Counted from the stretch's first letter, positions 23,225-34,188 are shown. The stretch is DNA of 64,000 bases from Ctenosaura bakeri (GCA_948474755.1 CAOLHI010001155.1:124001-188000); one strand, 5' to 3'. The notes: generated from the letters alone by a model not told the origin. Program-made: numbers and translations.

Positions 23225-23530
23225 TTGTAAATTAAAGTAATTTGTAAGTTCTTATTAAAGTCGAAACCAGATAAAATTGCATCCATACATGGCTGGAAGA
23301 GTTAATCTGGAACTTTAGAGCTGAATTGCCACCAGTGACACTCAGTGACAGGAGCTGTTGTCTTTGGGTGAAAAATACATTTTTGGAAAAGACACATTGT
23401 TTACAGGAATTCATGTGGATTTTGGTGCAGAAATCATGTTTTTATGCAAAAAACAAACAACAAAAGCAACCACTTTTAGAGAACATAGTAAGTATCTGTG
23501 CAAAAAAATGCCTAGTATCCATAAGCAGAC
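23225..23530. other. Sequence right of the DIRS truncation, nothing recognised
   Basis: A tandem TTTGTAAATTAAAGTAATTTGTAA-like duplication is seen just after the breakpoint. No repeat family was recognised. Confidence 0.5.
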
Positions 23531-23532
23531 TG

Positions 23533-23591
23533 TCCCTTCCTTCCTTCCTTCCTTCCTTCCTTCCTTCCTTCCTTCCTTCCTTCCTTCCTTT
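23533..23591. repeat. (TTCC)n microsatellite
   Basis: About 14 near-perfect copies of CCTT/TTCC. The open frames over it are simple-sequence artefacts. Confidence 0.97.
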
Positions 23592-23660
23592 CTTTTTTGG
23601 TGATAGCAGGGGGTGGAATTCACCATTTCACCCACACACCAGTCCCTCTTGAAACACACC

Positions 23661-24336
23661 TGTTAGCTATAGGGGGCCTTGTTACCACTCCTGGTGTACT
23701 CCATCCTGAAGGATAGCAAAATTGGCAGGGAAATATTACCAGTATATGAAAATTGGACACTTGTAACTGGGAAACATGCAACAAGCAGGACTCTGCCTGT
23801 ATGAGTGGGCTAGGTCAGCATGGCCAACTCATAAGGTCAAGAGGAGTTAAGCAGGAAAGCCTGGAGTAAACAGACTTCCAGAACTCCTGTCAGTGATCCA
23901 ACATCTGAATACAATAGTCAGTGAAAGTGCCCAGGTGCAGCAGACACCCCCCCAGTGCACACATTTCCTACTGAAATCTTCTCCATTCACCTTACCCAAC
24001 CCTGCAGGATAGGAAAAACGGTATTTAAACCCTAGCTCTGACCCCAGCATTTTGCTAGCACTTTGAGCATCATGCTGCATCCCAGACGCTCATTCCTCCA
24101 TGCTACTCTCACACTCTTGTGTTTGAGCCACTCATCTTCAATCCTCTACTCCAGGACTGGTAAATATCACCCTATACACCCAAAATCTCTCTCTGTCTAA
24201 TCTTTCTTGCCTCTCTCTTCTCTTGCCTTGTATAGTTTTTGAGACTGCTTGATTTCTTGTTTGAGTCTGTGAATCCCCCAATAAAACATTCTTTTGACTC
24301 TCAACTGGGGTCTCACAGTTACTACTGGAATACACA
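23661..24336 (+). mobile_element. Probable solo LTR, + strand
   Basis: The segment starts with TGTTAGC and could end with TACACA at 24331-24336. A TATA-like GTATTTAAAC at 24021-24030 is followed 250 bp later by AATAAA at 24280-24285 and then a U5-like stretch with GGGGTCTCACAGTTAC. That order fits a retroviral (ERV1-like) LTR. No gag, pol or env was found downstream and no clean target duplication was identified, so the exact ends are uncertain. Confidence 0.5.
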
Positions 24337-24339
24337 GGT

Positions 24340-25885
24340 GAAAAGATTCCATAGTTACCCCACTCTTGCAGGCCTCCTTTTGAGCTATAACTCCCCAACT
24401 TTTTAAAGAGATGCTGGCACTGCTGGTGGACCTCAGAGTCCTCCACCTTTTGAGGTAACAGTCTTGATGTGGCCATTTACCAGATGGTAAAAATTTATTG
24501 GATGATAGCAGGAGAGAAACATCAGACTATGTCCCTAATGCCAGATACTTGATGTCATCCTCTAGTACCTCCAGCAGATCTCATGGGAGCTCCTGGAGAA
24601 TGTCCTTTTCATTGTGCATGTGGCTATAGGTAAATATCTGAGTGCCTGAAAATTGTGGTTCCACTGTTTGTGGTTGCTCTCTCTGTTGATGTTGTTGGCA
24701 CAGATACACTGGGTCAAATATTGTTTTCTCACATAATTGCTATGTATTGTTCAGGTAGTACTTTCATATGACAGAACAGAAGAAGATACTACAATGCAGT
24801 TTTCCCCCAGAAAATTTGTTTTAATGTTTGATATCACAGATGCACCGGGAATGCTTTCTTTGCAGCTATAATAGTAATTGTGGAAGCTTTTTAGAAATAA
24901 AAAGACAAAAAACACAAATATATGGTAAAAATATGAGACTGAATGTTTGTAGATCCTTTTTGTATACAGAAGAGAACAATAAAACCCCACAAAGAAGTAC
25001 CATAAGGGGAGTGAGCAAGTAGCTAACCACAATCAGGAATAGGAATTTCTTAAGTTATTCATTCCATTTTGGAACTGGATTGCCAAGAGAGACTCTGACC
25101 TGAAATGCACTTTTGAATACTGTTTGCTGTCACTGATGTTCAGGTAGAATAATCAGTGTTCTCTAATCAGTGTTTTATCTATGCTAGTCACCCTTTCCCT
25201 TCTAGAGAGGCCACTGATGGGGTGTGGGAGGTGCTGTCCATTTAATCTTGGTGTAAAGTTTCTTGGATTTTTATTATTGGTACAATTTTAAAGCAGTATT
25301 GCAGTTTTCTTCTGTAGCACTGGTCAGACTTTTAACAACCCTTTGGGTGGCTAAACCCTATTGCCTTAGTTTCAGAGTAGCTTATTTTAGTTAGCCATGG
25401 CTTCTGTTTTGTATGCTTATTTATATACTGGTTAATAGCACCAAACGGATGAGCCTAGGTATCACCTAGTGAATGCCAATAAGCCAGAGGTTCTTAACAG
25501 GATGTGGAAGAGGCAAGCAGTAGGATTGCTGCTTTAATTTAAAAAGGGCAGGGGGAGAAAAGGAAATATAAATATAAACCCACTTCTTGGGATGCAGTAA
25601 TAACACCTTCTCAATCCCAGTGCTGGCCGCTAGCCATCACCTCACACTTTCCCCCTTAACTCCCCCCATAAAAGGAAAAAAAAGGAAACAAATCCAGTCA
25701 TCTGCTCTAGTTCAGGTCCCTTGATCCCATAGTCCTACAGAGTATAGAAGCAGAAGTTATGCTGAGGTGTGCAGGATTAGCTATTGTTTTGCCAGCTTTT
25801 CCACTATGATGAGGGACTTTAGTTTCTTTCTGAATTTAACTATAAGGATGTGAATGCTCTATATATTTGCTGTTGTATGCCAGCA
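24340..25885. other. Intronic, nothing recognised
   Basis: No internal retroviral sequence follows the LTR. A G-rich and A-rich patch lies at 25540-25690. No gene was recognised. Confidence 0.45.
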
Positions 25886-25889
25886 GGTA

Positions 25890-26645
25890 TAGCTTGACTT
25901 ATGGCAACCTTATGGGTAGGCAGGGCTACTGTAAAGTGGATTTGTAATTGGTTGACTGGCCAAACCCAAAGGGTGCTCACCAATGGCTGCTTTTCATCCT
26001 GAAGAGAAGTGACTAGGGGTATGCCACAAGGTTCTGTCCTGGGCCCAGTGCTATTCAACATCTTTGTCAGTGAGTTGGATGAAGGAATAGAGGGCATGCT
26101 GATAAAATTTGCAGATTATATCAAATTGGGAGGGGTTGCTAATATCCCAGAGGCAGGATCAGAATTCGAAATGACCTTGACAGACTGGAAAGCTGGCCAC
26201 AGCTAACAAAATGAATTTCAACAGAGAGAAATGTAAGGTCATTTAATGTAAGGTCACTTGGGTAGAAAAGATGAAATGCACAAATATAGGATGGGAGACA
26301 CCTGGCTGGACCTTTAAAAGGATGTCATATTGAAGAGGGAATAGATTTGTTTTCCACTGCTCCAGAAGCTAGGATAAGGAGCAATGGATTCAAGCTACAG
26401 GAAAAGAGATTCCACCTAAACCTCAGGAAGAACTTTCTGAAAGTCAGAGCTGTCTGGCAGTGGAATATACTGCCTCTGAGTGTGGTGAAGTTTGCTTCTT
26501 TGGAGGTTTTTAGAGGCTGGATGGCCATCTGTTGGGAGTACTTTGATGTGTGTTTCTGCATGGCAGGGGGTTAGACTGGATGGCCCCTGTGGTTTCTTCC
26601 AACTCTGTGATTCAATGATTCAATGATTTTATGATTCTATGAATT
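25890..26645 (+). mobile_element. CR1 LINE, 5' truncated and internally deleted
   Basis: Same subfamily as the copy at 27285. GFVIGQLTGQTQ-like sequence precedes the RT box [14 protein letters not shown] (26020-26061) and FADYIKLGG (26108-26134), in which the catalytic second Asp is Tyr. A deletion of about 500 bp removes the middle. The C-terminal part ([19 protein letters not shown]) and the 3' end with ATTCAATGATT-type repeats follow at 26400-26645. Confidence 0.87.
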
Positions 26646-26649
26646 AAAT

Positions 26650-27280
26650 ACCTCTAAGTTACTCTGTCATTAACAGTCCTGTTGACGTCTTTAGACTCAG
26701 GCCTTTGGCTTCCTTGCTTCAATCAAGCCATCTATAATGCAGTCTTACTCTTTTTCTAGTGCCTTGAAATTTCTGTTGCATTATTGTCTTTTCCAGTGAG
26801 TCATATATTCTCATTTTTATATCCAAAGTATGATAGGCTTAGTTGAGTCATTCTCGAGAAGACCTCAGTAGTGATCCATCACACTATGGGTAATCCTCTT
26901 GCGCCAGTTGATCAAGGCAGGAGTCAACCATTGCTTTCATTGGATTTCCTCTTCCTCTATCAGTTTTATTTCTCCTGCCTTGCCCGCTGGTCAGGTTTCC
27001 CCCCTGTAATTCCTGATTTGGTTTTGACTGAGTATTTTGAGATTTTGAAGTGGAATGGTGTTAGGGTAGAGTGAGTATAGAATGGAGTCAACAAGAGAGG
27101 ATTTTTAAAAACTGTAAAAAAAAGGTCTGAATGTAAAGTAGAAGAGGTTCCTCACCCTCTGTCAGAGAAACAGAGAAAAGTAGAGGAGGAAACCCAGTTA
27201 ATAGCTTACAGTTGGAGGCACTGCATACATTGTTAGGTCTGCAGGGAAGCATGCAGACATAATGATAGTGTTATCTTCTT
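26650..27280. other. Intronic, nothing recognised
   Basis: No gene or repeat family was recognised between the two CR1 copies. Confidence 0.5.
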
Positions 27281-27284
27281 GCAT

Positions 27285-28478
27285 GGTTCATAGATGAAGG
27301 GAATGCTGTGGATGTAGCGTATCTCGATTTCAGTAAGGCCTTTGACAAAGTTCCCCACGACATTCTTGCAAAGAAGCTAGTTAACTGTGGGCTGGACAGG
27401 GCTACTATTAGTTGGATTTGTAATTGGTTGACCGATCGAACCCAAAGGGTGATCATGAATGGCTGCGTTTCATCCTGGAGGGAAGTGACTAGCGGGGTGC
27501 CACAGGGTTCTGTCCTGGGCCCAGTGCTGTTCAATATTTTTATCAACGACTTGGATGAAGGAATAGAGGGCATGCTCATCAAATTTGCAGATGACACCAA
27601 ATTGGGAGGGGTTGCTAATACGCCAGAGGACAGGATCAAAATTCAAAATGACCTGGATAGGTTGGAGAGCTGGGCCAAGGCGAACAAAATGAAATTCAAC
27701 AGAGAGAAGTGTAAGGTCCTTCACTTAGGTAGAAAAAATGGAATCCACAAATATAGGATGGGGGACACGTGGCTGGATAGCAGTACGTGTGAAAGGGATC
27801 TAGGAATCTTCATAGACCACAAGTTGAACATGAGTCAGCAGTGTGATGCGGCAGCCAAGAAAGCCAATGCAATTCTCGGCTGCATCAATAGGAGTATGGT
27901 GTCTAGATCGAGGGAGGTACTGGTACCACTCTACTCTGCTTTGGTTAGACCCCATCTTGAATACTGTGTCCAGTTCTGGGCACCCCAATTCAAGAAGGAT
28001 ATTGACAAGCTGGAGCAAGTCCAGAGGAGGGCAACCAAAATGGTGAGAGGCCTGGAAGCCATGCCCTATGAGGATAGATTTAGAGAGCTGGGTATGTTTA
28101 GTCTGCAGAAGAGAAGGCTAAGAGGGGACATGATAGCCATGTTTAAATATTTGAAGGGATGCCACGTAGAGGAAGGAGAGGGCTTGTTTTCTGCTGCTCC
28201 AGAGACCAGGACAAGGAGCAATGGATTCAAGCTGCAGGAAAGGAGATTCCACCTGAACCTCAGGAAGAACTTCCTGACAGTCAGAGCTGTCTGACAGTGG
28301 AATCTGCTGCCTCGGAGTGTAGTGGAGTCTCCTTCCTTGGAGGTTTTTAAGCGGAGGCTTGATGGTCATCTGTCGGGAGTGCTTTGAGGGTGTTCCTGCA
28401 TGGCAGGGGGTTGGACCGGATGGCCCGTGTGGTCTCTTCCAACTCTACATTTCTATGATTCTATGATTCTATAGTCAT
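27285..28478 (+). mobile_element. CR1 LINE, 5' truncated, well preserved
   Basis: This is the best preserved LINE in the window. It is 5' truncated in the RT domain, as is usual for CR1, and ends with the CR1 3' signature TCCAACTCTACATTTCTATG followed by about two ATTCTATG units at 28455-28470. Confidence 0.92.
27308..28294 (+). pseudogene. CR1 reverse transcriptase C-terminal half, 328 open codons
   Basis: This is the reverse transcriptase that primes cDNA synthesis at the target DNA. Visible are [18 protein letters not shown] at the start, [20 protein letters not shown] near residue 65-85, the catalytic FADD at 27584-27595, and the CR1 thumb/C-terminal region to [15 protein letters not shown]. 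The endonuclease domain and the N-terminal RT are missing. The frame ends in TGA at 28292-28294, where the copy at 25890 has TGG. The natural end is about 30 codons further on, so this is a premature stop. Apart from truncation it is otherwise open, which suggests a recent insertion. Confidence 0.88.
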
Positions 28479-28489
28479 GCAGATAAAAG

Positions 28490-29690
28490 TTTGAAGAGCG
28501 ACACAATTAATAAGAAAGATGTAACAAGAGAGTTAATTAAACAATTGATTGTGGAAGAGTTAGCAAAAGATGCCAAGCAAATTAATAGTATTAATTTGAA
28601 TTGACAAACTATTCTGTCTTTATTGAATTTACTGTGTTCTAACAATGCAGAAATGAGTGGTGTATCAACAAGTGGAGTGGTTAGAAGTGAAATGGTTCCA
28701 CCCATGAGTTTATACAAGAAATCTTCCACTGATGCTAGTTTCTCATGAAAATATAATCAAGAGCGAAAGAAATGTATAAGGAAAGTTAAACGCACATTAA
28801 ATAATACAGTGGAGGTGTCAGATTCAGAAATGGAAGTGGATTTTGAGTAGAATTTGTAGAGTGATAATGATGAGGACTCTGAGAAAGATCAGTCTTCAGA
28901 GGAAAAAGATACAAAAGAGTCAGTTAAGTTGAGATTATTTACTTCAGATAACTTTAGGAAACCACTTTAAAAAGTATTAAGAACTCTAGTTTAGTATATT
29001 CAGGTAATGAGACAAGCAGTAAAGATAAGGTTAAATCCATACCAGCTATACCGAGAAGTAAGAACATTAAAATACTTGAGTTGCCAATGCCTGAATTGTT
29101 CTTAGTTCTAATATTGTCTGAATGGGCAGAGATGTCTTCTTCAAAGAGGTTTGTGGGTTATAGTAAAACTTTGTATACATTCAATAATAAAAAAAATGGT
29201 GTTATTATCTATCCCTTTGGTAGATGCACCTATTGTGGCGCTGGTTTTTAATGTGATTGTGCCTAAGCCTGGTGATACATTATTAAAGGATGTAGATGAA
29301 AAGAGAATTGATTCTGCATTGAGGGGAGCAAATGATGCAGCAGCAGTGTCAGTTAGAGTGTCTGTTGCAAGCTCAGTGTTTGCTAGAGCTGGGCAAATTT
29401 GCTCTCAGTCCCATTTATTTTTCTTTTGTTAGTTCATGGCATCCATACCTCTTCCAACCCTGCATTTCAAATGTACTCAAAGTGGAGACACCAAATTGAG
29501 ATGCAGCCACCCTTGTCAGGGAGTAATAATAGCTGCATCAACAGGAGAGAACAGATAGTTCCATTGATGAGGATGGCAGAGCAGTCTTGGAAAAGAAACA
29601 GTGGGCAATGGCAGCAATAGTGGGAGGTGTTGATACTGGCAGAGGATCTTTCAGAAAGAACAACAGTAGCACTGTAGTTAACTTTTGTTA
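28490..29690 (+). pseudogene. Diverged DIRS-type gag remnant
   Basis: This is an AT-rich broken frame unrelated in base composition to the two DIRS copies. After an acidic segment (SDNDEDSEKDQSSEEKD near 28862-28912) it reads EWAEMSSSKRFVGYSK near 29118-29165. It then shifts frame to give PLVDAPIVALVFNVIVPKPG near 29215-29273 and DEKRIDSALRGANDAAAVSV, SVASSVFARAGQ to 29400. That order (W..P.K..R...LYPF, then VDAPVAAL, then K.D.AL..A...AA) is the gag domain of DIRS elements, from which the LAP2-alpha domain of vertebrates is thought to derive. Stops and frameshifts are present and no RT was found downstream. The alternative is a decayed domesticated LAP2-alpha-like gene copy. Confidence 0.55.
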
Positions 29691-29867
29691 GTACTGTGCA
29701 GAAGCAGCACTGGTAAAGCTTTTGTGTATTATGGATAATATCAAAAATATCTACTTAGATATTTATAAGTACCTTCTATAAATATAGTACAATATACTAT
29801 GCATGTATTATTATTATTTATTATATAGTATCAAATATATAAGGGACTATATTTATCTTATATAAAT

Positions 29868-30082
29868 TGAAGAGCCCTGGTGACACAGTGGTTAAATGCC
29901 AGTACTGAAGCCACAACGTTGTGAGTTCAATCTTGCAGGGCTCCAGGTTGACTCAGGGTTCCATCATTCTGTAGTTGGTAAAATGAGTACCCAGCTTGCT
30001 GGGGGCAATTAGCTAAACAGATTGTAAACCACTTAGGGAGTGCTTAGCACGGATAAAGAGTTAGAAATGTAACTGTAACTGC
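29868..30082 (+). mobile_element. tRNA-derived SINE, second family
   Basis: The head AGAGCCCTGGTGACACAGTG, GTTAAATGCC is followed by a B-box-like TTGTGAGTTCAATCTTG. The body carries AAAATGAGTACCCAGCTTGC, TGGGGGCAATTAGC, and the tail TTGTAAACCACTTAGGGAGT, GCTTAGCAC. It differs from the SINE family at 13801. Confidence 0.8.
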
Positions 30083-30084
30083 TA

Positions 30085-30275
30085 TTGCTATTGTAGTTGT
30101 TGCCTTCAAGTTGTTTCTTACTTATGCTGACCTTAAGATGAACCTATCACAGTGTTTTCTGGAGCTGATGCATCCAAGATCACTCAGTGAATTTCCTTGG
30201 CTGAGTGGGGAATTGAACCCTGGTTTCCAGGGTCATAGTATAACACTTAAACTACTATACCACCCTGGTTGTCTA
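30085..30275 (-). mobile_element. tRNA-derived SINE, - strand
   Basis: The tail is on the left (TTGCCTTCAAGTTGTTTCTT at 30101-30120). The degraded B-box region reads GGAATTGAACCCTGGTTTCC at 30210-30229, and the head end CCACCCTGGTTGTCT at 30260-30274. The head forms part of the hairpin at 30262-30399. Confidence 0.72.
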
Positions 30276-30399
30276 GAAATACAGCATTTCATATATTTAT
30301 AAAGTTCTTCTACAAAGTGTCTTGTATATAAATATATGAGACACTTTGTAGAAGAACCTAATAAATATATAAAATGCTGTATTTCTAGACAGCCAGGGT
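30262..30399. repeat. Near-perfect hairpin, ~62-bp arms
   Basis: The left arm 30262-30323 and right arm 30337-30399 are reverse complements with about four mismatches, around an AT-rich loop of roughly 13 bp. The outer end of the left arm is SINE head sequence, and the right arm repeats it in inverse (CCAGGGT at 30393-30399). Confidence 0.88.
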
Positions 30400-30411
30400 A
30401 TTATAATGGTA

Positions 30412-32550
30412 TGAGTGTATCTAAATCTTACATCTGTATCATTCTGTGAGTATTAAGTATTGAACAATTATTGAATGTTATTTTTATGTACAGTTATATT
30501 CCACAACTTAATATTTCACAGGGAGGATCTGTAGCATTCAGGTTCAGTCATTATACATTTAGCCTTGTATTTGTGAACAAAACAAAACAAAAACCTCAGA
30601 GCAAAAGTGGCTTGGCAGGGTTACTGTTTGCAGAAATAAGTATGTGTCACTAAATGATAGGGTGTATGTCAAGGCATTTCTGGAGATTCTGATGAACTGA
30701 AAATAAATCACTAGTTCCAGATGGATAGTATGTGAATGTGAAATGCTCAAATGTGAAGTCTTCTAACAAAATTGTAAACCATCTCCCCTGTACAGGAGAA
30801 CTGTGCCAAACTTTGAAAAGAAATCTGGGGAAGAATCTAGGGAATTACATTCAAAGCCATAAAAAAAATTGTGGGATGAGGGGTGGAAAATTTTCTAGTG
30901 CTTAATTTTTTTTTTCCTGTGGGAAATCATCAGTTTCTAAAGATTTTTTTTTCCACAAAAATTATTAGTAATCAATGGATGCCAATGCATTCTTGGGTCA
31001 GTGATTCCACAGTCTAGAAAATGATTATGCAGACAATGATATTGAAGCTGGAGGCACCCCAGTGACCTTCTCTGGGAAGCAGATGAGTAGAGAACCAGAC
31101 CATATGGTACACAGCTCATTGATCATGCTAATATTACTGTGACATCAGTTATTTGGCTCCTTAAAATTTAAACAAATGGTGTAAGATAAGTATAAAGGCA
31201 AGTTTTCAAATAAAGTTAGTTTTCACGAAAAGGTTTGAATTTGTTTGAACATAATATTTATACCACATTCAGTGGAATTCTTTTCTAATCAAATATTTCA
31301 TAGTCAGATATTTTAGTTGAAATACCTGTTGAGTTAGGATATAAAAAGTCAACAGAAGTAAACTCTAAACATGATCATACTCTCTTTTGGGTATCAGAAG
31401 ATTATCTACTTTGAAAATCCAACTCTACATTTCTATGATTCTATCATGTACAGGCTAATGCCACTCCCAAAAATTCAGGTTAGAAGTTTTCAAAAGCTTT
31501 TTTTCTGAAACAGCAGAGGAACAGCAGCACATTCTTGCCATTGCCAAGACTAAAGAACTATTTAATTTACAGTGCCTTATAAGTGGTAACATTACAAATT
31601 TGCACACACAAGCCTCCTAATTGACAGCTAACTAAAACAGTTCTTTTCCTAGGCTGACATCCCACTTGCTAATGGCATGACCTTACAACTGCGTTTGTTC
31701 TCTCTCTAATCAAAGTTCATTAAAACAGCATTCCTTCATTCCCAGCACACTGTTTTCTCATTCAGTTCCATCACTTCGTACCATTATATGACCTCAAACA
31801 TCAAAGCACTAAGTAGCATGAAAATGCACAGCAGGGAGAATAAAGTTGACTTGACACCAAACCACCAGGATGAATTGGTGTAAAGCATGTTAAAGACAAA
31901 ACAGAACAAAAACAGGTTTCTAGGGACCCATTCTCCTCTGGGAGCAGCCATGAACCACACTATCTTCCTAAAGTAGAAGTGGCTGGGGACAAACAAAGGA
32001 AAAAGACATTTGGGCATGACAAAGATGCTTCATTTTGTGTGCATGTATGTGACTTCTTTTACAATTGCCACTCCCAGATGCTTCCAAGTATGACAATTCT
32101 ACTTTTTCCAGTGGTTATTTTTTTTTTATTTGCTTATTTATTTATTTTACTGAGTGTTGCCTCAATGCACTAGGCATGTGTTGCCCACCCTGGTATAGAA
32201 GCAACAGTCTGGATGCACAATAATTTAAATAGATTCTTCAAAAATATCATAAAGCTTGTAGTAAATATGGTTATACATAATTCAGTAGGCTTTGTTTACT
32301 TGCACTTTCAGAGACTTGACAAAATCCCTCACCGAAGGTCTAAACCCATTTGGTGGTCCCAGCCAGACCAAGAGTAATTGATTAAATGGGATCTATACCA
32401 GTGCTGAATCACCTTTCACCAATTGATTCACTGGTTTTATTCTATTTGGGACTGACAGTTGGAGGCCAAAAGCATGCCTTGGAATATGACATAAGAGAAG
32501 TCTAATGGATATTTATTTGTAACATTTAGTAATTCTTAATAATCACTTTC
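30412..32550. other. SUPT3H intron before the exon, mostly unrecognised
   Basis: No gene other than the following exon. It contains a 27-bp CR1 terminus at 31421-31447 and T runs near 30908 and 32120. Confidence 0.5.
31421..31447 (+). repeat. Orphan CR1 3' terminus
   Basis: CCAACTCTACATTTCTATGA, TTCTAT is identical to the 3' end of the CR1 at 27285-28478 (28439-28465). No other CR1 sequence is attached. Confidence 0.6.
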
Positions 32551-32553
32551 CAG

Positions 32554-32638
32554 GTTCTCCTTAGGAGATGCTCGCAGGCCTCTACATGAATCGGCCGTTT
32601 TGGTGGAAGACATTGTCCACACTCAGCTGATTAATTTG
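32554..32638 (+). CDS. SUPT3H: SUPT3H internal coding exon (histone-fold start)
   Basis: This is an 85-bp exon of SUPT3H, the SPT3 homologue of the SAGA/STAGA coactivator complex. SPT3 is a nuclear protein with a histone-fold that helps TBP recruitment at promoters. The acceptor AG is at 32552-32553 and the donor GT (GTGAGT) at 32639-32640. After one leading G, which completes a split codon, 28 codons read [20 protein letters not shown] and continue VHTQLINL. From memory this differs from the mammalian protein ([20 protein letters not shown]) only by conservative changes. The other two frames carry stops or have no similarity. The exon lies in otherwise intronic DNA, about 200 bp before a GC-rich transposon. 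Neighbouring exons were not found, which is consistent with the large introns of this gene. Identity is from memory of the family, not a search. Confidence 0.88.
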
Positions 32639-32840
32639 GTGAGTTTTTTTTAAAGAAAAAAAATCAAAACAGAAGTTCCTCAGTTCCAGTTAGAGACTAA
32701 TGTATGGTGGAAGAGGGAGGCAAGATGGGAATTTGATCACTCATTTGTGTTAGTTGCCATGGGGGAAAATGTTGCAGATCTTCAGCGATTGTAGCAGTTA
32801 GGGCAGGAAACATTTTCCAAGGTTGTTAACAATATGTTTG

Positions 32841-33517
32841 TCTTTGGCCCTTTTCGCACTAGGCTTTTTGCGCGAGCGGGGGCGGGCGGCTTGCGGGAAA
32901 AGCCTAGTTCGGGAGCCTGCCGGTTCCCCGCTGGTTCCTTCCGCAGCCGAAGGAACCAGCTGGGAAACGGCACCGTCCCGGAGGCGGCAGCGGCTCGCGA
33001 GTCCATCCCCCCCCGCGCGCGCAAGAAAGGAGCCCGTTGCTCCTGGCGTGCGCGGGGGGCGAGGCGCGACTGTCGCTCGCTCCTGGCGTGAGCGACAGTC
33101 GCGCCCGCCCCCCGCGCACGCCAGGAGCGAGCGACAGTCGCGCCCGCCCCTGCCCGCGCGCGCGAGCGGGAGGCTGTCGCGAGCAGCCCCCCGCCCGTGC
33201 GAAGCAGGATGCTCTCGCATCCGCCGCGCTAGCTCCCCGCCCCGCCCCTTCCTTCCGCACGGGCGGAGGGAAGGAGGCGCGACCCGGCCGCCTCCCCGAC
33301 GCACCGCACTACAGGTGAGTGCGTGTGGGCGCCGGGAGCGTAGCGTGAGCCGGGGTGATTTTCGCTTGAAAGCGAAAATCAAAAACCCCGCGCTCGCGCC
33401 GCTGCAGCCCCGTGAGAGCGCCGGAAGTGGGAGTGCGTCGTGCGGAGCGACGCTCCCACTCCCGCACGGCTCACGGGGCTATTTCGCCCGGGAAAGCCCG
33501 TGCGAAAAAGGCCTTTG
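32841..33517. mobile_element. GC-rich non-autonomous TIR element, copy B
   Basis: The left end GGCCCTTTTCGCACTAGGCT and the right end AAAGCCCGTGCGAAAAAGGCC (33494-33512 area) are inverted. CTTTG occurs on both flanks (32842-32846 and 33513-33517). The interior is extremely CpG-rich. GCGCGACTGTCGCTC (33064-33078) and its reverse complement (33090-33104, again 33129-33143) form hairpins, and the right third contains an inverted version of blocks from copy A (AGTGGGAGTGCGTCGTGC, CGACGCTCCCACTCCCGC). Long open frames across it result from the lack of AT-rich stop codons. Confidence 0.8.
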
Positions 33518-33519
33518 TG

Positions 33520-34188
33520 TACATCACTCTTTTGTGCACACATGTGCATGCAGATACAGACGTACACAGAAAAACGTATGGGTCTGCACCTTCCTAAACA
33601 CTCCTGTAAAGAAACTGACACTCCTATATCCGCTGCTTCTGAGAATTCTAAGTGTTGGCAGCAATTCAATATCAGCCCAGAGTCCTTGGATACCGTCACG
33701 AGGACAGGGTGTTCCAAAGACAAAGAAAGGGGGAAAAAGGGTAGTGCTACCTACCTGTCTGTTTGATTTTTTTTTCTTGTAAATGTTTTTGAGAACAATT
33801 ATATACATATACAGCTGTACCTTATCACCCTTTAACATATTAATATTCAGACCTTGCAGATATTCTGCATATCTGCCACCAAATTGCTTCATAGCTATGG
33901 TTACATTCAGAGATAACACTAAGGCAGTTTGGTTTGTGATTTTTAAAATAAGCCAGGAATTTTGTTGTTCATTTAGTCTAATGTTAGTTTGTTGTTCTTC
34001 TCCCTCCCCTCTGGACACCAACTGTTGCACTGAGGGTTAACTATGGAAATGGAGTCCTGAGCAAATGGGAAACAAAGGACTCAACTTTAAACCATGATTT
34101 GCCTGTTTTAAATTGTAATGCTGTAGCAGTGGCTTCATTTCTTAATAATGGTTTTATGGGATGTCCAGTCTGAGTCTTCAGTTGTTCA
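33520..34188. other. Intronic, nothing recognised
   Basis: No gene or repeat family was recognised downstream of the GC-rich element. Confidence 0.5.

Noticed and set aside
32823..33782. 319-codon open frame (+), and a 194-codon frame on the other strand
   Set aside because: Both lie over the GC-rich TIR element, where stop codons are rare. The translations are Arg/Ala/Pro-rich and follow the inverted repeats.
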